The translations under genes were made by a program, and so were the position numbers. Below are positions 46,879-58,679 of a stretch of 64,000 nucleotides of DNA, piece after piece. Below the pieces are notes generated by a model. That model searched no databases. It was given only the letters and a program-made list of their open reading frames with translations, and was not told the DNA's origin. The DNA is from Mixophyes australis (Eukaryota > Chordata > Amphibia > Anura > Limnodynastidae), in contig JAVHZZ010000006.1 of NCBI GenBank assembly GCA_036250195.1, positions 188,665,850-188,729,849 on the forward strand, in the 5' to 3' direction. Position 1 is the first letter of the stretch. Every line of letters begins with the position of its first letter.

Positions 46879-47222
46879 TGGGCCTGATTCATTAAGGAAC
46901 GTAAAAGCAGATATGTGCTGTATTTTGCGTTAAATTGCTCAGCACATGCTCAATAATGGACTATACAAGTAAACACTTGTATATGCAGTTCATCTTCGAA
47001 CGCAAAGAATAGTTCCGACAGCCTACGATTTCAAGGGCGGAACAGGGTAGGGAAGGGGCGTATGCACATAGGCAATGTGCAGCAAGGGTATACCAAGGTT
47101 GAGCTCACGCACATATGTCTGATTGAAGCTTTGGGCATCTATCAGGTACGTAATTTTCAGCCGTATCACTTGCACCAGCTGCAGGACAGGTGTAAGTGCT
47201 GATTGATAGGGATGACGGATGA
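46879..47222. mobile_element. One-ended MITE-like fragment
   Basis: The left terminus GGGCCTGATTCATTAAGGAACG is that of the 742 and 10147 families. The right end is not found before the hAT element begins. The interior (GCAGATATGTGCTG, AAGGGCGGAACAGGG) is not shared with those copies, so it is a different member of the group. Confidence 0.5.
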
Positions 47223-47526
47223 GTATACACTAGAGATGCTCAGGCTCGGTTCCCTGAGAACCGAACACACCCGAACTTAGCATATCCGAGTACCGAGCCG
47301 AGCCGGATCAGTACTTTTGCGCTTATCGGAATCGAAAACTAGGCAAAACTTCATTGTTACGTCGTCGAATCTCGGATCTCGCGAGTTTTGAATTCTATAA
47401 GTTCCATTTGACAGAGGGACACGGAAGGGGGGCACAGTCTGTAGAGCAGTTGGGCAGCAAGCTAGATAGATTAGAAAGAGGAGGGGGTAGCATTGTTCAA
47501 CAAAATCTACAGTGACATTTTTGAGA

Positions 47527-47965
47527 GCTCCATTGCTCCATTGCTAATTATCATTGCTGAAATACAAATACTAGGTCTGGCAAGCTTGGTGTAAAACTGT
47601 AAATCTGCTGTCACATTTTATTGTGTTATATAGGTAACACACAAAGAGAAGAGCTACATTGCTAATTATCATTGCTGAAATACAAATACTAGGCCTGGCA
47701 AGCTTTTCTTCTGAATTTGCAGTCAAATTGTACAATGTTATATAGGTTACACACAAAGAGGAGTGCTCCATTGCTAAGTGTCATTGCTGAAATACAAATA
47801 CTAGTCCTGGCAAGCTTTTCTTCTGAATTTGCAGTCAAATTCTACGGTGTTATATAGGTTACACACAAAAAGGAGTGCTCTATTGCTAAGTATTGTTGCT
47901 GAAATACAAATACTAGTCCTGGCAGGCTTTTCTTCTGAATTTGCAGTCAAAGTGTATGGTGTTAT
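47527..47965. repeat. Subterminal tandem repeat of the hAT, about 112-118 bp unit
   Basis: The motif AATACAAATACTAG occurs at 47561, 47679, 47791 and 47903. It is preceded each time by TTGCTGA and followed by CCTGGCA(A/G)GCTT. Four copies; units two to four also share CTTCTGAATTTGCAGTCAAA. Confidence 0.9.
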
Positions 47966-48474
47966 CAAAATGGATTCACAGCAGTACACAGAAGAGCAGG
48001 AGCACCAAGCAGCTGCTGGCACCAGTCATGATGATAGTAATCCCTCTACGCTATCTGGTAAAGCCTATTTAAAAGTGCATAGTGTTTTTAAGCTAGGGAA
48101 ACAAAAATGTAAAAATAAACACCTTTTACTTTGGTCAAGAAAAAAAGACCTGTAATCCAGGCAAACTTATCTGCAGAAAAAAATAAAATTGCCAACGAAA
48201 GAATAAGGCCTTCACCTTTCTCTATGAGTGCGAGTTCTGTAACTGTTACTGAGGTATCTTCTTGTAAGGTCAGTCGTGACCAAGCAAGACCTTGTCATTC
48301 GGACTCCAAAAGTGGTGTCAAAATACTTTTACGTGTAAAAGCCGAGCTGAAAGAAAAACATAAGGCATCAGAGGAAAATGTATGTTCAGATTCAGAAATG
48401 ACACAAATCCCTGAGGAGAGTCCATCCACGAGTGCTATGTGTAATCGTGACCATTTTGATAGTGTACCCATAAA

Positions 48475-48708
48475 GGGGCGTATTCAATTGTTCCTCCGGC
48501 CGCTGGAAAAATGAGCGCTCTAAAACTATTACCGTTAATACGGTAATTACCCGCTGGATTTCATCTCGCAGCTCCCTGAGCTGCGAGATGAAATTCAGCG
48601 AGTAAACTACCGTATTAACGGATTTTACGTGCAATATTACCGTATAAACGGTAGTAGTTTTAACGCGCTCGTTTTTCCGGCGGCCGGAGGAACAATTGAA
48701 TACGCCCC
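48475..48708. mobile_element. 234-bp foldback MITE inside the hAT
   Basis: GGGGCGTATTCAATTGTTCC at the left and GGAACAATTGAATACGCCCC at the right are exact inverted ends. The arms continue through CCGGCCGC..GAGCGC and ACTACCGTTAATACGGTAA. Flanked by AAA on both sides, a possible 3-bp duplication. It breaks the hAT N-terminal frame, so it came later. Confidence 0.9.
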
Positions 48709-48822
48709 AAAGAGTGTAGCCGGTGATACACCAATTGAGGATGCCACTTTGGAATTGAAACAGGATGAGGGGGATATTTTTGTAGTCGACGAGGGCGCTA
48801 ATGAGAATGTTGATGAGAATGA

Positions 48823-49665
48823 TGTTATTATTATTATTATCCTTTATTTGTTTGGCGCCACAAGGGTTCCGCAGCGCTGTACACTGTACAAAACAGTAGA
48901 CTATACAGGGTAAGACATTACTGAACAATAAACAATAAATACCAAACTTCTGAGGCTCCAGGCAGGCTAATGCAGTAAGGACGGAGCAGAAGAACAGGTA
49001 TGGATACAGGAGAGAAGAGGGCCCTGGTCAAGTGAGCTTACATCCTAAGGGAGGGTGAACAAGACTCAGTCACAAAGGGAGTCAGTTGATGCATATGGGA
49101 GGGAAAGGGACCGGGAGTAGAGAGGGGAATATGGGTTAGGTGGAAGGATGGTAGGCTTTAAGGAAGAGGTGAGTTTTAAGTGCTCGTTTGAAGGAGCTAA
49201 GATTGGGAGAGAGACGGATGGAGCGAGGGAGGTTGTTCCAGTGAAGGGGGGCTGCACAGGAGAAGTCCTGGATTCTGGAGTGGGAAGAGGTAACCAGGGT
49301 GGAGGAGAGGCGACGGTCATTGGCCGAGCGCAGGGAGCGGGCAGGAGTGTGAGTGGAGAGGAGGTTAGAGATATAGGGGGGAGTGGACTGGGAAAGAGCC
49401 TTGAACGTGTTGGTCAGGAGTTTGAAAAGGATTCTGCAGGGGATGGGGAGCCAGTGAAGGGCAAGGCAGAGGGGGATGCGGAGGAGGAGCGGCGAGAGAG
49501 GAAGATGAGTCTTGCAGCCGCATTGAGAATAGAGCGGAGGGGGGCAAGGTGGCAGAGGGGGAGGCCGGAGAGGAGGAGGTTGCAATAATCGAGGCGGGAG
49601 ATAATGAGTGCGTGGATGATGATGATGTTGTTTGTGTAAGTTCTGCACCGGTGTAAGCAGTTCTG
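48823..49665 (-). pseudogene. Antisense L2/Rex1-like LINE fragment inside the hAT
   Basis: On the minus strand the right part encodes the reverse transcriptase piece HALIISRLDYCNLLLSGLP, then LNAAARLIFLSRR. In another frame come LALHWLPIPCRILFKLLTNT and APLHWNNLPRSIRLSPNLSS, ending LKAYHPST and a stop. The 3' UTR has TGTACAGCGCTGCGGAACCC and an AATAAAGGATAATAATAAT tail at 48823. It is 5'-truncated, frameshifted and inactive, and it is the same family as 43601-44083. Confidence 0.9.
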
Positions 49666-50676
49666 GCACGTGATAATAAGAAGGCTATTGTTCCGCCTGG
49701 ACATAAGACCAAAAAATCCACTTCTTACTTGTGGAATTATTTTTACCCAAATCTTGAGAACAGTTGTCTAGCCATTTTTAGCGTATGTAAAGCCACAGTC
49801 AGTCGAGGTAGGGACCTTAACCATCTAGGAACCTCATCCATGTTACGGCATTTGAATTGAGTTCATGGCAAGCTGTTAGGAAATTCAGAAACAAATAACA
49901 GCAAACAGTCCATCATTAGCTAGGACACTTCTCTCACCTACATCCCGACGCCTGCAATCTACAGACATAACATCGTCCTCATCAATATCCTCAGTAGCGG
50001 TCGGAGTTAGTCCTGCGTCCAAGTTGCTAAGGCTAGATGACTACACCACTATCCTGGATTCCTCAGAAGAATTCTTGAGCATTAGGCCCACTGCTGCTGC
50101 TACTGCTGCTTGGGGTGAAAATCTTCATCCCAGAAGCAGACCAAGAAGAAGACTACTAGCAGTTTACAACAATTGACTGTAAAACAGTTCTTTACAAGAG
50201 GAAGCAAGTATGAAATCTGTCAGCCAGTCGCAAAGCGGATCACAGACGCCATGGCAACTATGCTAGTATTAGATCTGCGTGCAATATCCAATATTAATGC
50301 AGCTGGTTTTAGACAGTTACTTGAGGTCTTGAGTCCCCATTACCAAATTCCATTTTCAGTAGAAAAACTTTTCCTCATCTCTACCAGAAGGTTCGTAAAA
50401 ATGTAATTATTGGACTACAAAATGCCATTCTACCCACTGTACACTTAACCACAGATATGTGGACAAGCGGAACTGGGCAAACTAAAGATTCTATGACTGT
50501 GACAGCCCACTGGGTTACTGATTCGCCTTCACCAGCAGGAACAGCAGCACCATGTACCCAAGTACGTCACATTTGTCAGACGCAGGCTACTCTGTGTATC
50601 ACCAGCTTCACTAAGAGGCATACAGCTGACAATCTGTTAAAAAAACTAAGGATGTCATTGCATCATGGCTTAACCC

Positions 50677-51328
50677 TGTTAGGTCCGTCTGATCACGTGA
50701 CCTGAGAGGCGGGGAATTCAAACTTCCCCACTATTTAGTCTTCACTCTGACACTCTCCCATGTCAGAGCAACAAGTGTACTTAGTGTTTGGCTGCTCCTG
50801 ATCCCTGTGCTTTCCCTGTGCACTTTTCCCTGTGAATACTGGCTGACTTTCTGTGTACTGACCCGGCTTGTCTATTTAACTCTGCATCTGCTGAATCCCT
50901 GGCAACACGCACTGGCTGACTTTCTGTGTACTGACCCGGCTTGTCTATTTAACTCTGCATCTGCTGAATCTCTGGCAACACGAACTGGCTGACCTTCTGT
51001 GTACAGTTCCTGACTTCTCTCGTGTTTGTCTCTTTGTGCCTCTCTACTAGACAGCAAGGTACGTCTGGCTTCCTACTTCTTACAGTTAAACTGTTCAATA
51101 TCCAGCTAGATGAGGCCTTTTACTGCGTTTCCAGAACCGTTCACCCTACTACTATCTCTCTACTACGCCGGTGGGCTAACCTAGGGGCCGCGACCTTCGG
51201 GCCTCCGGCAGCTAAAACCATTCCGCCTTGCGGCGGTTCATGGAGAAGACCGGGGGTCCGTTAGACTCCGCGCCCTGGGAAGGCCAGTGCCAATACCGGT
51301 TGGTAGTTGTCTCCAGTAAGACGTAACA
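50677..51328 (+). mobile_element. Solo LTR, probably Ty3/gypsy, inside the hAT
   Basis: 652 bp from TGTTAGGTCCG to ACGTAACA, so the ends are TG..CA with TGTTA/TAACA inversion. Flanking pentamers AACCC and ATCCC match at 4 of 5. The hAT frame reads ASWLNP before and PLGLSSEC after it. Inside, a segment of about 93 bp (CTGGCTGACTTTCTGTGTAC..) is duplicated in tandem with a third partial copy (50841-51010). No internal retroelement sequence remains, as after LTR-LTR recombination. Confidence 0.85.
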
Positions 51329-52220
51329 ATCCCACTTGGACTCTCCTCAGAATGTGTCATTTCTGATAACGCCACCAATATTGTCAGAGCATTACAGCTA
51401 GGTGAATTCCATCACATTCCCTGTTTTGCTCACACAATAGACTTGGTAGTACAGAGCTTTTTAAAAATTGACAGTGAAATGCAGTAGATGCTGTCTGCGG
51501 CCTGTAAAATATCTGGACATTTCCGGCATTCCGCAACAGTATGTAGGAGATTGCAGCAGCTACAAGAGTAATTTAATTTGCCCTGCCACCAACTGAAGCA
51601 AGAGGTGGTAACAAGGTGGAATTCCACCCTGTATATGCTTCTGTGGGTGGAGGAACAGCGAAAAGCCATCCCCGCTTACTGCACAAGCCATGACATTGGG
51701 AAAGGAGGGGGATGTATTTTAGTCAAGCGCAGTGGAGTATACTGTCCGTGTTGTGCAAGGTGCTGAAACCATTCAAAGTAGTCACCTGTGAAGTGAGTTC
51801 AGACACTGCTAGCTTGAGTCAAGTGATTTCCTTAATTAGACTTTTGGAAAAGCAGCTTGAGAAACTAAAGGAGGAGCTTAAACAAAGCAATTGCGCTAAG
51901 TATGTCGGTCTTGTAGATCAAGTACTTTATTCGCTTCGCCAGGATCCAAGAGTTATCAAAATTTTGAAATCGGATGACTACATTTTGGCGACTGTGCTTG
52001 ATCCTCGGTTTAAGAGCTATGTCTTTTCTTTGTTTCCAACTGACCCAGATCTGGATAGATGGAAGGAGCTCCTGGTGAGCAAGATGACAGCTCAAGTGTT
52101 ACGTGCCAGGACGGCGTCTCCTCCTTCAGTTTCTCACTCAACTGCTGCTAGGAAAAAGCTTAGCTTTCCAAAGAGACCCAGGGATGATGCAGATGACTCA
52201 GCACCAATTTTTGACATCTG

Positions 52221-52408
52221 GGGGTAAATATATTAATGTCCGGATTCTTCAACTCCGGCATGTTCAGCATCTTTGGCGATTAAATTTAAAGTGGCGCTGC
52301 ATTGTAAAGGAAAGTTTCCCTTTCCAATGCAGCGCCGCTTTAAATTTAATCGCCGAAGATGCTGAATGCGCCGGAGTTGAAGAATCCGGACATTAATACA
52401 TTTACCCC
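52221..52408. mobile_element. 188-bp foldback MITE inside the hAT
   Basis: The left arm (GGGGTAAATATATTAATGTC, CGGATTCTTCAACTCCGGC, AGCATCTTTGGCGATTAAAT) is mirrored almost perfectly on the right, ending CATTAATACATTTACCCC. CTG flanks both sides (52218-52220 and 52409-52411), a 3-bp duplication. It splits the hAT transposase just before the dimerisation domain. The near-perfect arms suggest a young insertion. Confidence 0.92.
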
Positions 52409-53383
52409 CTGGTCTGGTCTAAAAGAATTGACCAAAAAAAGTGACTTCATCTGATCTTACTATCAGCATCCGAAAAATGGTGGAGGAATATTTATTTTCA
52501 CGACAGCATAGAAATAGACACATCAGACAGTGCCTTTACATACTGGGAGGAAAAAAAGGTAATTTGGAGACCCATGTACCAATTTGCTTTGCACTGCCTA
52601 AGCTGCCCACCCTCCAGTGTGTACACGGAAAAAGTTTTCAGCACAGGCGGGAACCTTGTCAGCGATAGGCGTAGGAGTCTACGTGGAAAAGATGATGTGA
52701 GGATGATGTACACACTGATGAGGCTGAGGATGAGGCTGAGGATGATGACAACAACATCTTGCCACAGTAGAGTTCATTAACAGCACTGTTACTTTAGGTG
52801 CCTTAAGCCCATTGTTACCTTGCATTGTGGGGGCCCAAACAAATCAAGCACTTCAGCCACAAGGAGTAGCACTATTGTGGCTGAAGTGCTTGGTTTGTTA
52901 AAGTGTGCATGTCCTTTTTAAGATCCAAAATAACGGTGAGTGGGAGGGCCCAAGGACAATTCCATCTTGCACAACTTTTCTTTTCTGCCACTGCTGTGTG
53001 CCAATGTGTCCTAGATGTGCTAGGAACTGCCCTCTGTTTGAGTCATTGCTCTGTTGCTCACCATCCAGCCAGGTCGCTGCAGTATTTTTCCGAAAGTGTA
53101 AGAAAATAATATTGTGACCTGTGAGGTTCTCAAAATTGAGTACAAATGACTTGAAATTAGTGTTATTGAGGTTAATAATAATAATCTATGATCAAAAAGA
53201 GAGCAAAATTATGTGAGTTTAGCATATTTTAGCAATTTTTCTAAAAAAATACAGATCCAAAACCAAAACCAAAACACACGAGGGCGGTTTTGCCAAAACA
53301 AAACCAAAACCAAAGCTGGAAGCTAATCCAGATCCAAAACCAAAACCAGTTCACGGGGGTCAGTGAGCATCTCTAGTATACAC

Positions 53384-55859
53384 TCTAGAACATGTGTTTG
53401 CTATCAAGAGCAACTGAAAAATGCATTTTATGTACAGTAGATATTAATAACATCCTGATAAATATATCTCATGTTTTTTTAAAAATGTTTTTCATTTATG
53501 GTTATAGTTTTAACAGATATAGTCTAATAATTGTTTTCTTCTTCTATACGTTCTGATGGGACTTATATATCTAAATATGCAGGGTCAGCGCCACCATTAG
53601 GAAGCTTTAGGCAGCCGCCTAGGACACCTGGCTCTGGGGGTGTGGCACTGTTGCCAGGTACCCACATAACTATGTCTCTGAATGAGACATTGTTAGTTAG
53701 GCGGCCAGGGCGGTGCAAGGGTAAGATCACTCGTACGCTATTTTCACATATCACTGTCCTTCGTTCCCCATGCCGCAGTTCTAAGCGCCTGGCTCCTGAC
53801 AGTATTGTGACGTCACAATGCTGTCAGTAGAGAGAAGCTGAGAGGGTCCAGTAAGTAAAGAAGAAAGCAGAAAGAAGAATCAAGAAGCGGAGATGCGGAC
53901 AAGAAGAGAAAAGATGAAAAGGTAAGGTAATTACATTAATACAGATAAAACGGATGGAGAGGTGGCTGGAAAAGTGGGAGAAGGGGCTGCAGAAAATGAG
54001 GAAAGAGTGGGTTGATGAAAATGGAGGAGAGAGGGGGCAACCAGAGGTGGAACTAGCGAGCTGTGGGCCCCAGTGCAGGTGTGATACCCAGAAACTGTTG
54101 GGCACTAGGACCAAGTGGAACAGGACTGTCTCACAGCAGGATACATGAGAAACTTTAAGACCCAGAAAAGTCCAGTCTGTGAAGGCTGCTGGAAGGTTCT
54201 GTGTTTTGTGTGACAGGAAAGATGATGAGACTCTGGAGACAGTGATTCAAGGAAGCAGAGTAATAGAGAGAGGGCTATTTGGAATAGAATATACAGGATA
54301 ACAGATTAAAAGACGGCTAGTGAACTGGAGTGACCGCAACAGTGACCAGGAAAACTGGTTTGGTCAAACAACTTGGGTTTATTGAGAATGCGGTAAGGAT
54401 AGTTTTGGTAAGCCACCGCGCCACTGACCCCTTCAGCTCAATAGTAATTGCAAAATAATGCGTCTGATCAGCATAGAGCACAATAGCATTTAAAATATAA
54501 CATACACCTGGTGAGTATAAGGCACAATAGGGATAACATCTTCAATGCACATTGTCTAATAAGGCACACTGGTAATCACAGTTACTACTTTCAAGTTAAC
54601 AATATCTGACTGGTGATGATGCAAGAAAAATCAATAATAACCCATCAAGACTCTTACGGTCACTACCGCGCCCACTAGAGGGCTCCCTCTTATTCACGTG
54701 TTTGGGGTACCATGCTATTCCCTCTGGATTAACTTGAATCGCAGCGGTACCGCTAACGCTGAATGTCACATCTTCAATATCAATAAATCAACTCTTAGGT
54801 AAATCACATAACATTAACATCATCTAAAACATTTGGTGCACCAATATTATCCCCATTAACGTTACCATATTTTCCACTCAGTCCTGGGCTGACCTGTGCA
54901 CAGGAATTTGGTAGTGTTCCAATGTCCTGCAGAGGTTTCCAGAAGGGTTAAGTATTATAGTAGAAAGCAGGGCTGTTGCTCAGTTCAGCCACAAGATGGC
55001 GCTGTTCTCTCAACAGTCAATTAATCTTTATTAGCACATTTGCTTTGCAACAGGGGATAGTGTCCAGATATCAGCAACACATAGGATATAGCTGAAATGA
55101 CAGTCTTAATTGTTCCCTGCAGCCTGTGTAAAGGTATGATCTGGGGGAAAAACTCTCACAATCCTTCCTTGTACAAGAATGCAATTGCAGTTTTGGGTAG
55201 ATTCTCTCATCACTCTTCCCTCTGACACTGGGGTGTGTGCAATACCCTGCAGGCTAGGATTTTACCTTGAGAGGGTTCTGCAGTTAGTGGAGACTGTCTT
55301 TGGCGCCCCGCTGCGTGTCCCCAGCTGTTCTCCGTCCGCTTTGCTGGCAACGTTACCAGTTCTGGCAGCAGCTCAGTCTTCTCTCTGTTCGGCTGCACAT
55401 CCTCCCCCTTCTACCATGCTGCTCTCTCTTTTCCCCTTACTGCACATCCTCTTCCTGTTACTCCCCCAGCCAATCAGGGCCTTCATCCTCCTCCTGTCAA
55501 TCACTCCTGGGCACAAGTTTTCAGGAGCACAATTAACCCCTTGTAGCCCTGCATTTTAAAAGCGTTTATGCACTCCTCTGTGCTGTTCACCAGGACTTTG
55601 GGGCACCACACTTCTATTGGCTACTGACTGACAATGTTTTCGATTTGTGCAAATTAGCTGCAGAGGACGGAAGACATTGAAGTTTATGGAGGGAATTAAG
55701 CATTTGGTGAGGGAAGTTCAACCCTTCTAGAAAGGTTTTTGGTAAGGGCACCCTGTGGATTTGTGCAGGCTGTGGTTTCTTTGAATTACATACTTAAGCA
55801 ATTTTTTGTTATTGATGATGCACAGAACTTGGTGCACTTTATTCATGACAATCTAATAT
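53384..55859. other. Gene-free stretch with hAT-like and LTR-like fragments
   Basis: A hAT-like left terminus, CAGGGTCAGCGCCACCATTAGG, starts at 53580 without a matching right end. Another, CAGAGGTGGAACTAGCGAGC, is at about 54043. On the minus strand, 54450 to 54290 reads TTCTCAATAAACCCAAG then a TGTTGCGGTCACTCCAG segment, like an LTR poly(A) signal and U5. None has confirmed ends or a target duplication, and no host exon was recognised. Confidence 0.4.
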
Positions 55860-56118
55860 CATACTTGCCAACTCTCCTGGAATGCCTGTGAGACTCCCGA
55901 AATTTGAGTTGGTCTCACGGACTCCTGGGAGAACTGGCAAGTATCCCGCATCCCGCAATTGCAGGCTAAAATCATTTTGGTCCAACTACCCGCTTCAAAC
56001 CGGCATATTTGTTGCGGGGGTGGGGCCAAAATGGCGCGTTTGGCCTGGGCCCCACCCCCTCCCGCCCTCTAGACACGCCCCTCTCCCGTATACAACTTGC
56101 CAAAAGTAGGCAAGTATG
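55860..56118. mobile_element. hAT MITE of the CATACTTGCCAA family, perfect 8-bp TSD
   Basis: It starts CATACTTGCCAACTCTCC and ends AGTAGGCAAGTATG. The 8-bp duplication TCTAATAT is identical at 55852-55859 and 56119-56126. It contains GCGGGGGTGGGGCCAAAATGG and GAGACTCCCGAAATT, shared with other copies. 259 bp. Confidence 0.94.
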
Positions 56119-56126
56119 TCTAATAT

Positions 56127-57316
56127 GCAAGTGTCTGAGCACCTAAATCACTAAAACACTGTGTTTTTACGCACACAACATACTAATATGAGCTAGAAAG
56201 GATACAGGAATTGTCAGTATCACAGGGTGGCACTATGTTCTTTCACACTGCAGAAAACGTGATTTTAATTTTGGCGGAGGTGATGTTATCAGCCATTTTT
56301 ACTGGTGCTCCATTACCTCAATATAACGCATGTGCACTTATTCCGTTGTAAAGTGCAAATATGTGGGATATTTTAAACTGCACAGTTGTGACATATGAAA
56401 TTCGGACAGTTAACCCCTCAAGGGTTGTTTTTTTAATTATTATTTACACTGTCCTAGTTCTGCCTACAGGTGTTAAGTGTAAAGGTATGTTGGAGAGAAG
56501 TTCCCATGTATAAAAATAGAACATCTATAAGGTCCTGCTCCGTCACTATTTACAAATTGTTTCTATAGGAAGCCAACTGAAAATTGAAGAAATGAGTATA
56601 TGCAACTTGCCTCTACCACATCATTCTCTTGTCATCACTGAGGGTTCTGAATATCCAGGAGAGAATCTAGTAAGTCAGTTTTGTTTAGCAGTTTACAAAA
56701 TTGCAATAACTGTCTAAAATAAAATTGTGAATTCAATGATCAAACTCTCTAATCTAGATTTTCTTTAAAAATCGATAGGATTGATTTTGATACCGTTGGG
56801 GTGGCAAAGATTCCGCTCAAGGGGTCCAAATATTATTTATTGTCCCAGACCTCACAGTCCAGGGGGCTGAGGTAAGGATGGCTGGAAGTACCCACTGTAG
56901 TTTTTAGTACATGGCTAGTAGTCTTTAGAAGGGAAAATGCACGCTGATTTTTGCAGACTTTCCCAGCCCCCTCCCTGATGCATCATTTGCCCCCACCCCC
57001 AGACGTGCATCACATATTATGGCCGGGACAGTAGGCAACTGTGTTATAATGGTATACCAGCCTGACAAATTTCTGATGATTATTAGATCCTATGAAAACA
57101 CTCCTACCTGCTCACAGCTTATCACACATTCAAGTTCAGCACATTTATATTAATTCAATGTTTCCAATGCATCATAACAGGTTGTCATAGGAATCAATGA
57201 TCAGTAATACACCTGCATTTTATAAGTAGAACTAAGATGCTTTGACTGGGGATAAGGTACCTGTGCCTGGCTGTCTAACGTAAACAGATTGTAGCACAGA
57301 GCAGAGAGATCAGGAC
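56127..57316. other. Gene-free stretch
   Basis: No element or exon with recognisable ends was found. Sequence is AT-rich with scattered short unassigned repeats. Confidence 0.45.
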
Positions 57317-57320
57317 TGAA

Positions 57321-57750
57321 GCTGGGCACTCACTACAGGATTTTCACCCGATTATTGTGGCAATCACACGATAAATAACTGATAGGTCCGATATTGCATT
57401 AGTCATTAGTGTGTACGCTCACACAATCTTGTTTTATTGTACCAAAGCATATCACGTTGTTTGATTTAATATGAGAAACTGACTAAAAATCACTAAGAAC
57501 GATGAAACAATGTTGGGCAAATTCTGCAGTGTGTATACACTAACGACCAGCAGAGTAGGCAGATCTCCATAGAGTTTACAGAGTCAGAATCTTTTTAGCC
57601 GATGGTTATGACAGATGAAGAACACAGATCTGAAGATAAAACGTGTATAGTGTATACACATGAATCAGCATGCTGATCGGAACTTTCAGTTGTTGGCAAA
57701 ATTGTTAAAGATATTGCATCAGGAAAAAAATTCTTTTGTGTGTACCCAGC
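57321..57750. mobile_element. MITE with GCTGGGNACNCAC termini and TTAA-like flank
   Basis: The left end GCTGGGCACTCAC and right end GTGTGTACCCAGC are inverted repeats. TTAA follows on the right (57751-57754) and TGAA precedes on the left. A TTAA duplication is used by piggyBac and Kolobok elements, so one of these is likely, with a mutated left copy. The interior has CGATTATTGTGG and TGTGTATACAC motifs and no frame. Confidence 0.65.
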
Positions 57751-58221
57751 TTAAGGATGGACCATTTACAGCATGGAACACTAAAATGTCTACATAAAGT
57801 GGGTTATTTTTCTGGAATCAGACAAATCAATTTGTCTATCTCTAATTTAAAGTCAGAAATGAGAATAACAACAAACCAAGCACTTTTAGCCTGCTCTTCA
57901 CCCAGTCACTTCAAGAATATTGCTCTGCAATACCATGGGCTGGTGCAAACTTCTGTTCCTCTGCAAACACTGCACCTTGATCTACAAAGCCATGTCTTTT
58001 GGCAGAAATCTAGGCACACCTGCGCTGCACAGATCTAAGTATCATAAGGCATCTTCAAAGCCATTTCATTGTTTGTAAATGACCTTCAGTGGCGGCACAA
58101 ACTAATTTAGGAACCAGAGCAAAGTTGATCTAAACCCTCCCATCAACACACACGCAGATAATTTACAATTCCCACCATTACATTTCACACATTATACCCA
58201 ACACTACCCCCACATATACCC

Positions 58222-58494
58222 CATACTTGCCAACTCTCCCGGAACGTCCCGGTAGAGTGTGGCAATCTCCCTGATCTGCCCACTTCCTAGTGAAGTGGGC
58301 AGAATTCGGTTCAAACGCCGCGATTCACCGGGAATCGCAGTGTTTGGCCCCGCCCCCGCTGCAAAATTACGCGATTTGCGTCATTACGTCACGGGGCGGG
58401 GCTAAAATGACACGATTTTCGGGGCCCCGACCCCTACACGCCCACCTCCTACTGGCAGCTCCCGGAACAAAAATATTAAATGTTGGCAAGTATG
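58222..58494. mobile_element. hAT MITE of the CATACTTGCCAA family, perfect 8-bp TSD
   Basis: It begins CATACTTGCCAACTCTCCCG and ends AATGTTGGCAAGTATG. The 8-bp duplication ATATACCC is identical at 58214-58221 and 58495-58502. 273 bp. It shares TTCCTAGTGAAGTGGGCAGA and the CCCCGCCCCCGCTG block with the 26567 fragment. Confidence 0.95.
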
Positions 58495-58679
58495 ATATAC
58501 CCCCTACATTATACAGGCACTTTGTTACTGCTGGCCAATATATAGTACAGCCCCATTTTTAATGGCTAGTGATTAACAAAGACCACATTCTCAGATGGCT
58601 AGTATACAATACACAGCACATGCACTGATGGCTACTGTACAATACAGTCCCCATTCTCAGGTGGTTAGTATAAAACACA

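Larger units (their letters stand above)
47971..52772 (+). pseudogene. Broken hAT transposase with BED-finger and dimerisation domain
   Basis: Coding pieces run in order. An N-terminal segment (MDSQQYTEEQEH..) is at 47971-48500. A BED-type zinc finger is near 49700-49860, reading KSTSYLWNYFYPN and later GTSSMLRHLN, with Phe where the first Cys is expected. The core follows with AKRITDAMATML, the SDNATNIVRALQL region (51366 on) and IPCFAHTIDLVVQSFLKIDS. TRWNSTLYMLL lies near 51610, then a long helical part (51712-52220). After the nested MITE comes the hAT dimerisation motif YTEKVFSTGGNLVSDRRRSL near 52620-52680. Stops, frameshifts and four insertions rule out activity. On intact relatives such a protein binds the TIRs and cuts and pastes the element. 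Confidence 0.93.
47231..53375 (+). mobile_element. 6,145-bp fossil hAT transposon with perfect 8-bp TSD
   Basis: Termini TAGAGATGCTCAGG and TCAGTGAGCATCTCTA are inverted repeats. The 8-bp duplication GTATACAC is identical at 47223-47230 and 53376-53383. It carries a broken hAT transposase (see 47971-52772), a subterminal tandem repeat of about 112-118 bp near the left end, and AACCAAAACCAAAAC repeats at the right end. Four younger insertions lie inside: a foldback MITE (48475), an antisense LINE (48823), a solo LTR (50677) and a second MITE (52221). Without them the element would be about 4.2 kb. Confidence 0.95.

Noticed and set aside
48392..48928. 178-codon minus-strand open frame
   Set aside because: It spans a foldback MITE and the LINE tail; the coding signal of the region is on the plus strand (hAT) and outside this frame.
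49148..49588. 146-codon plus-strand open frame rich in Gly, Arg and Glu
   Set aside because: It is antisense to the LINE reverse transcriptase, which has clear family motifs on the minus strand.
50846..51010. Independent tandem repeat
   Set aside because: It is an internal duplication of the solo LTR at 50677-51328.
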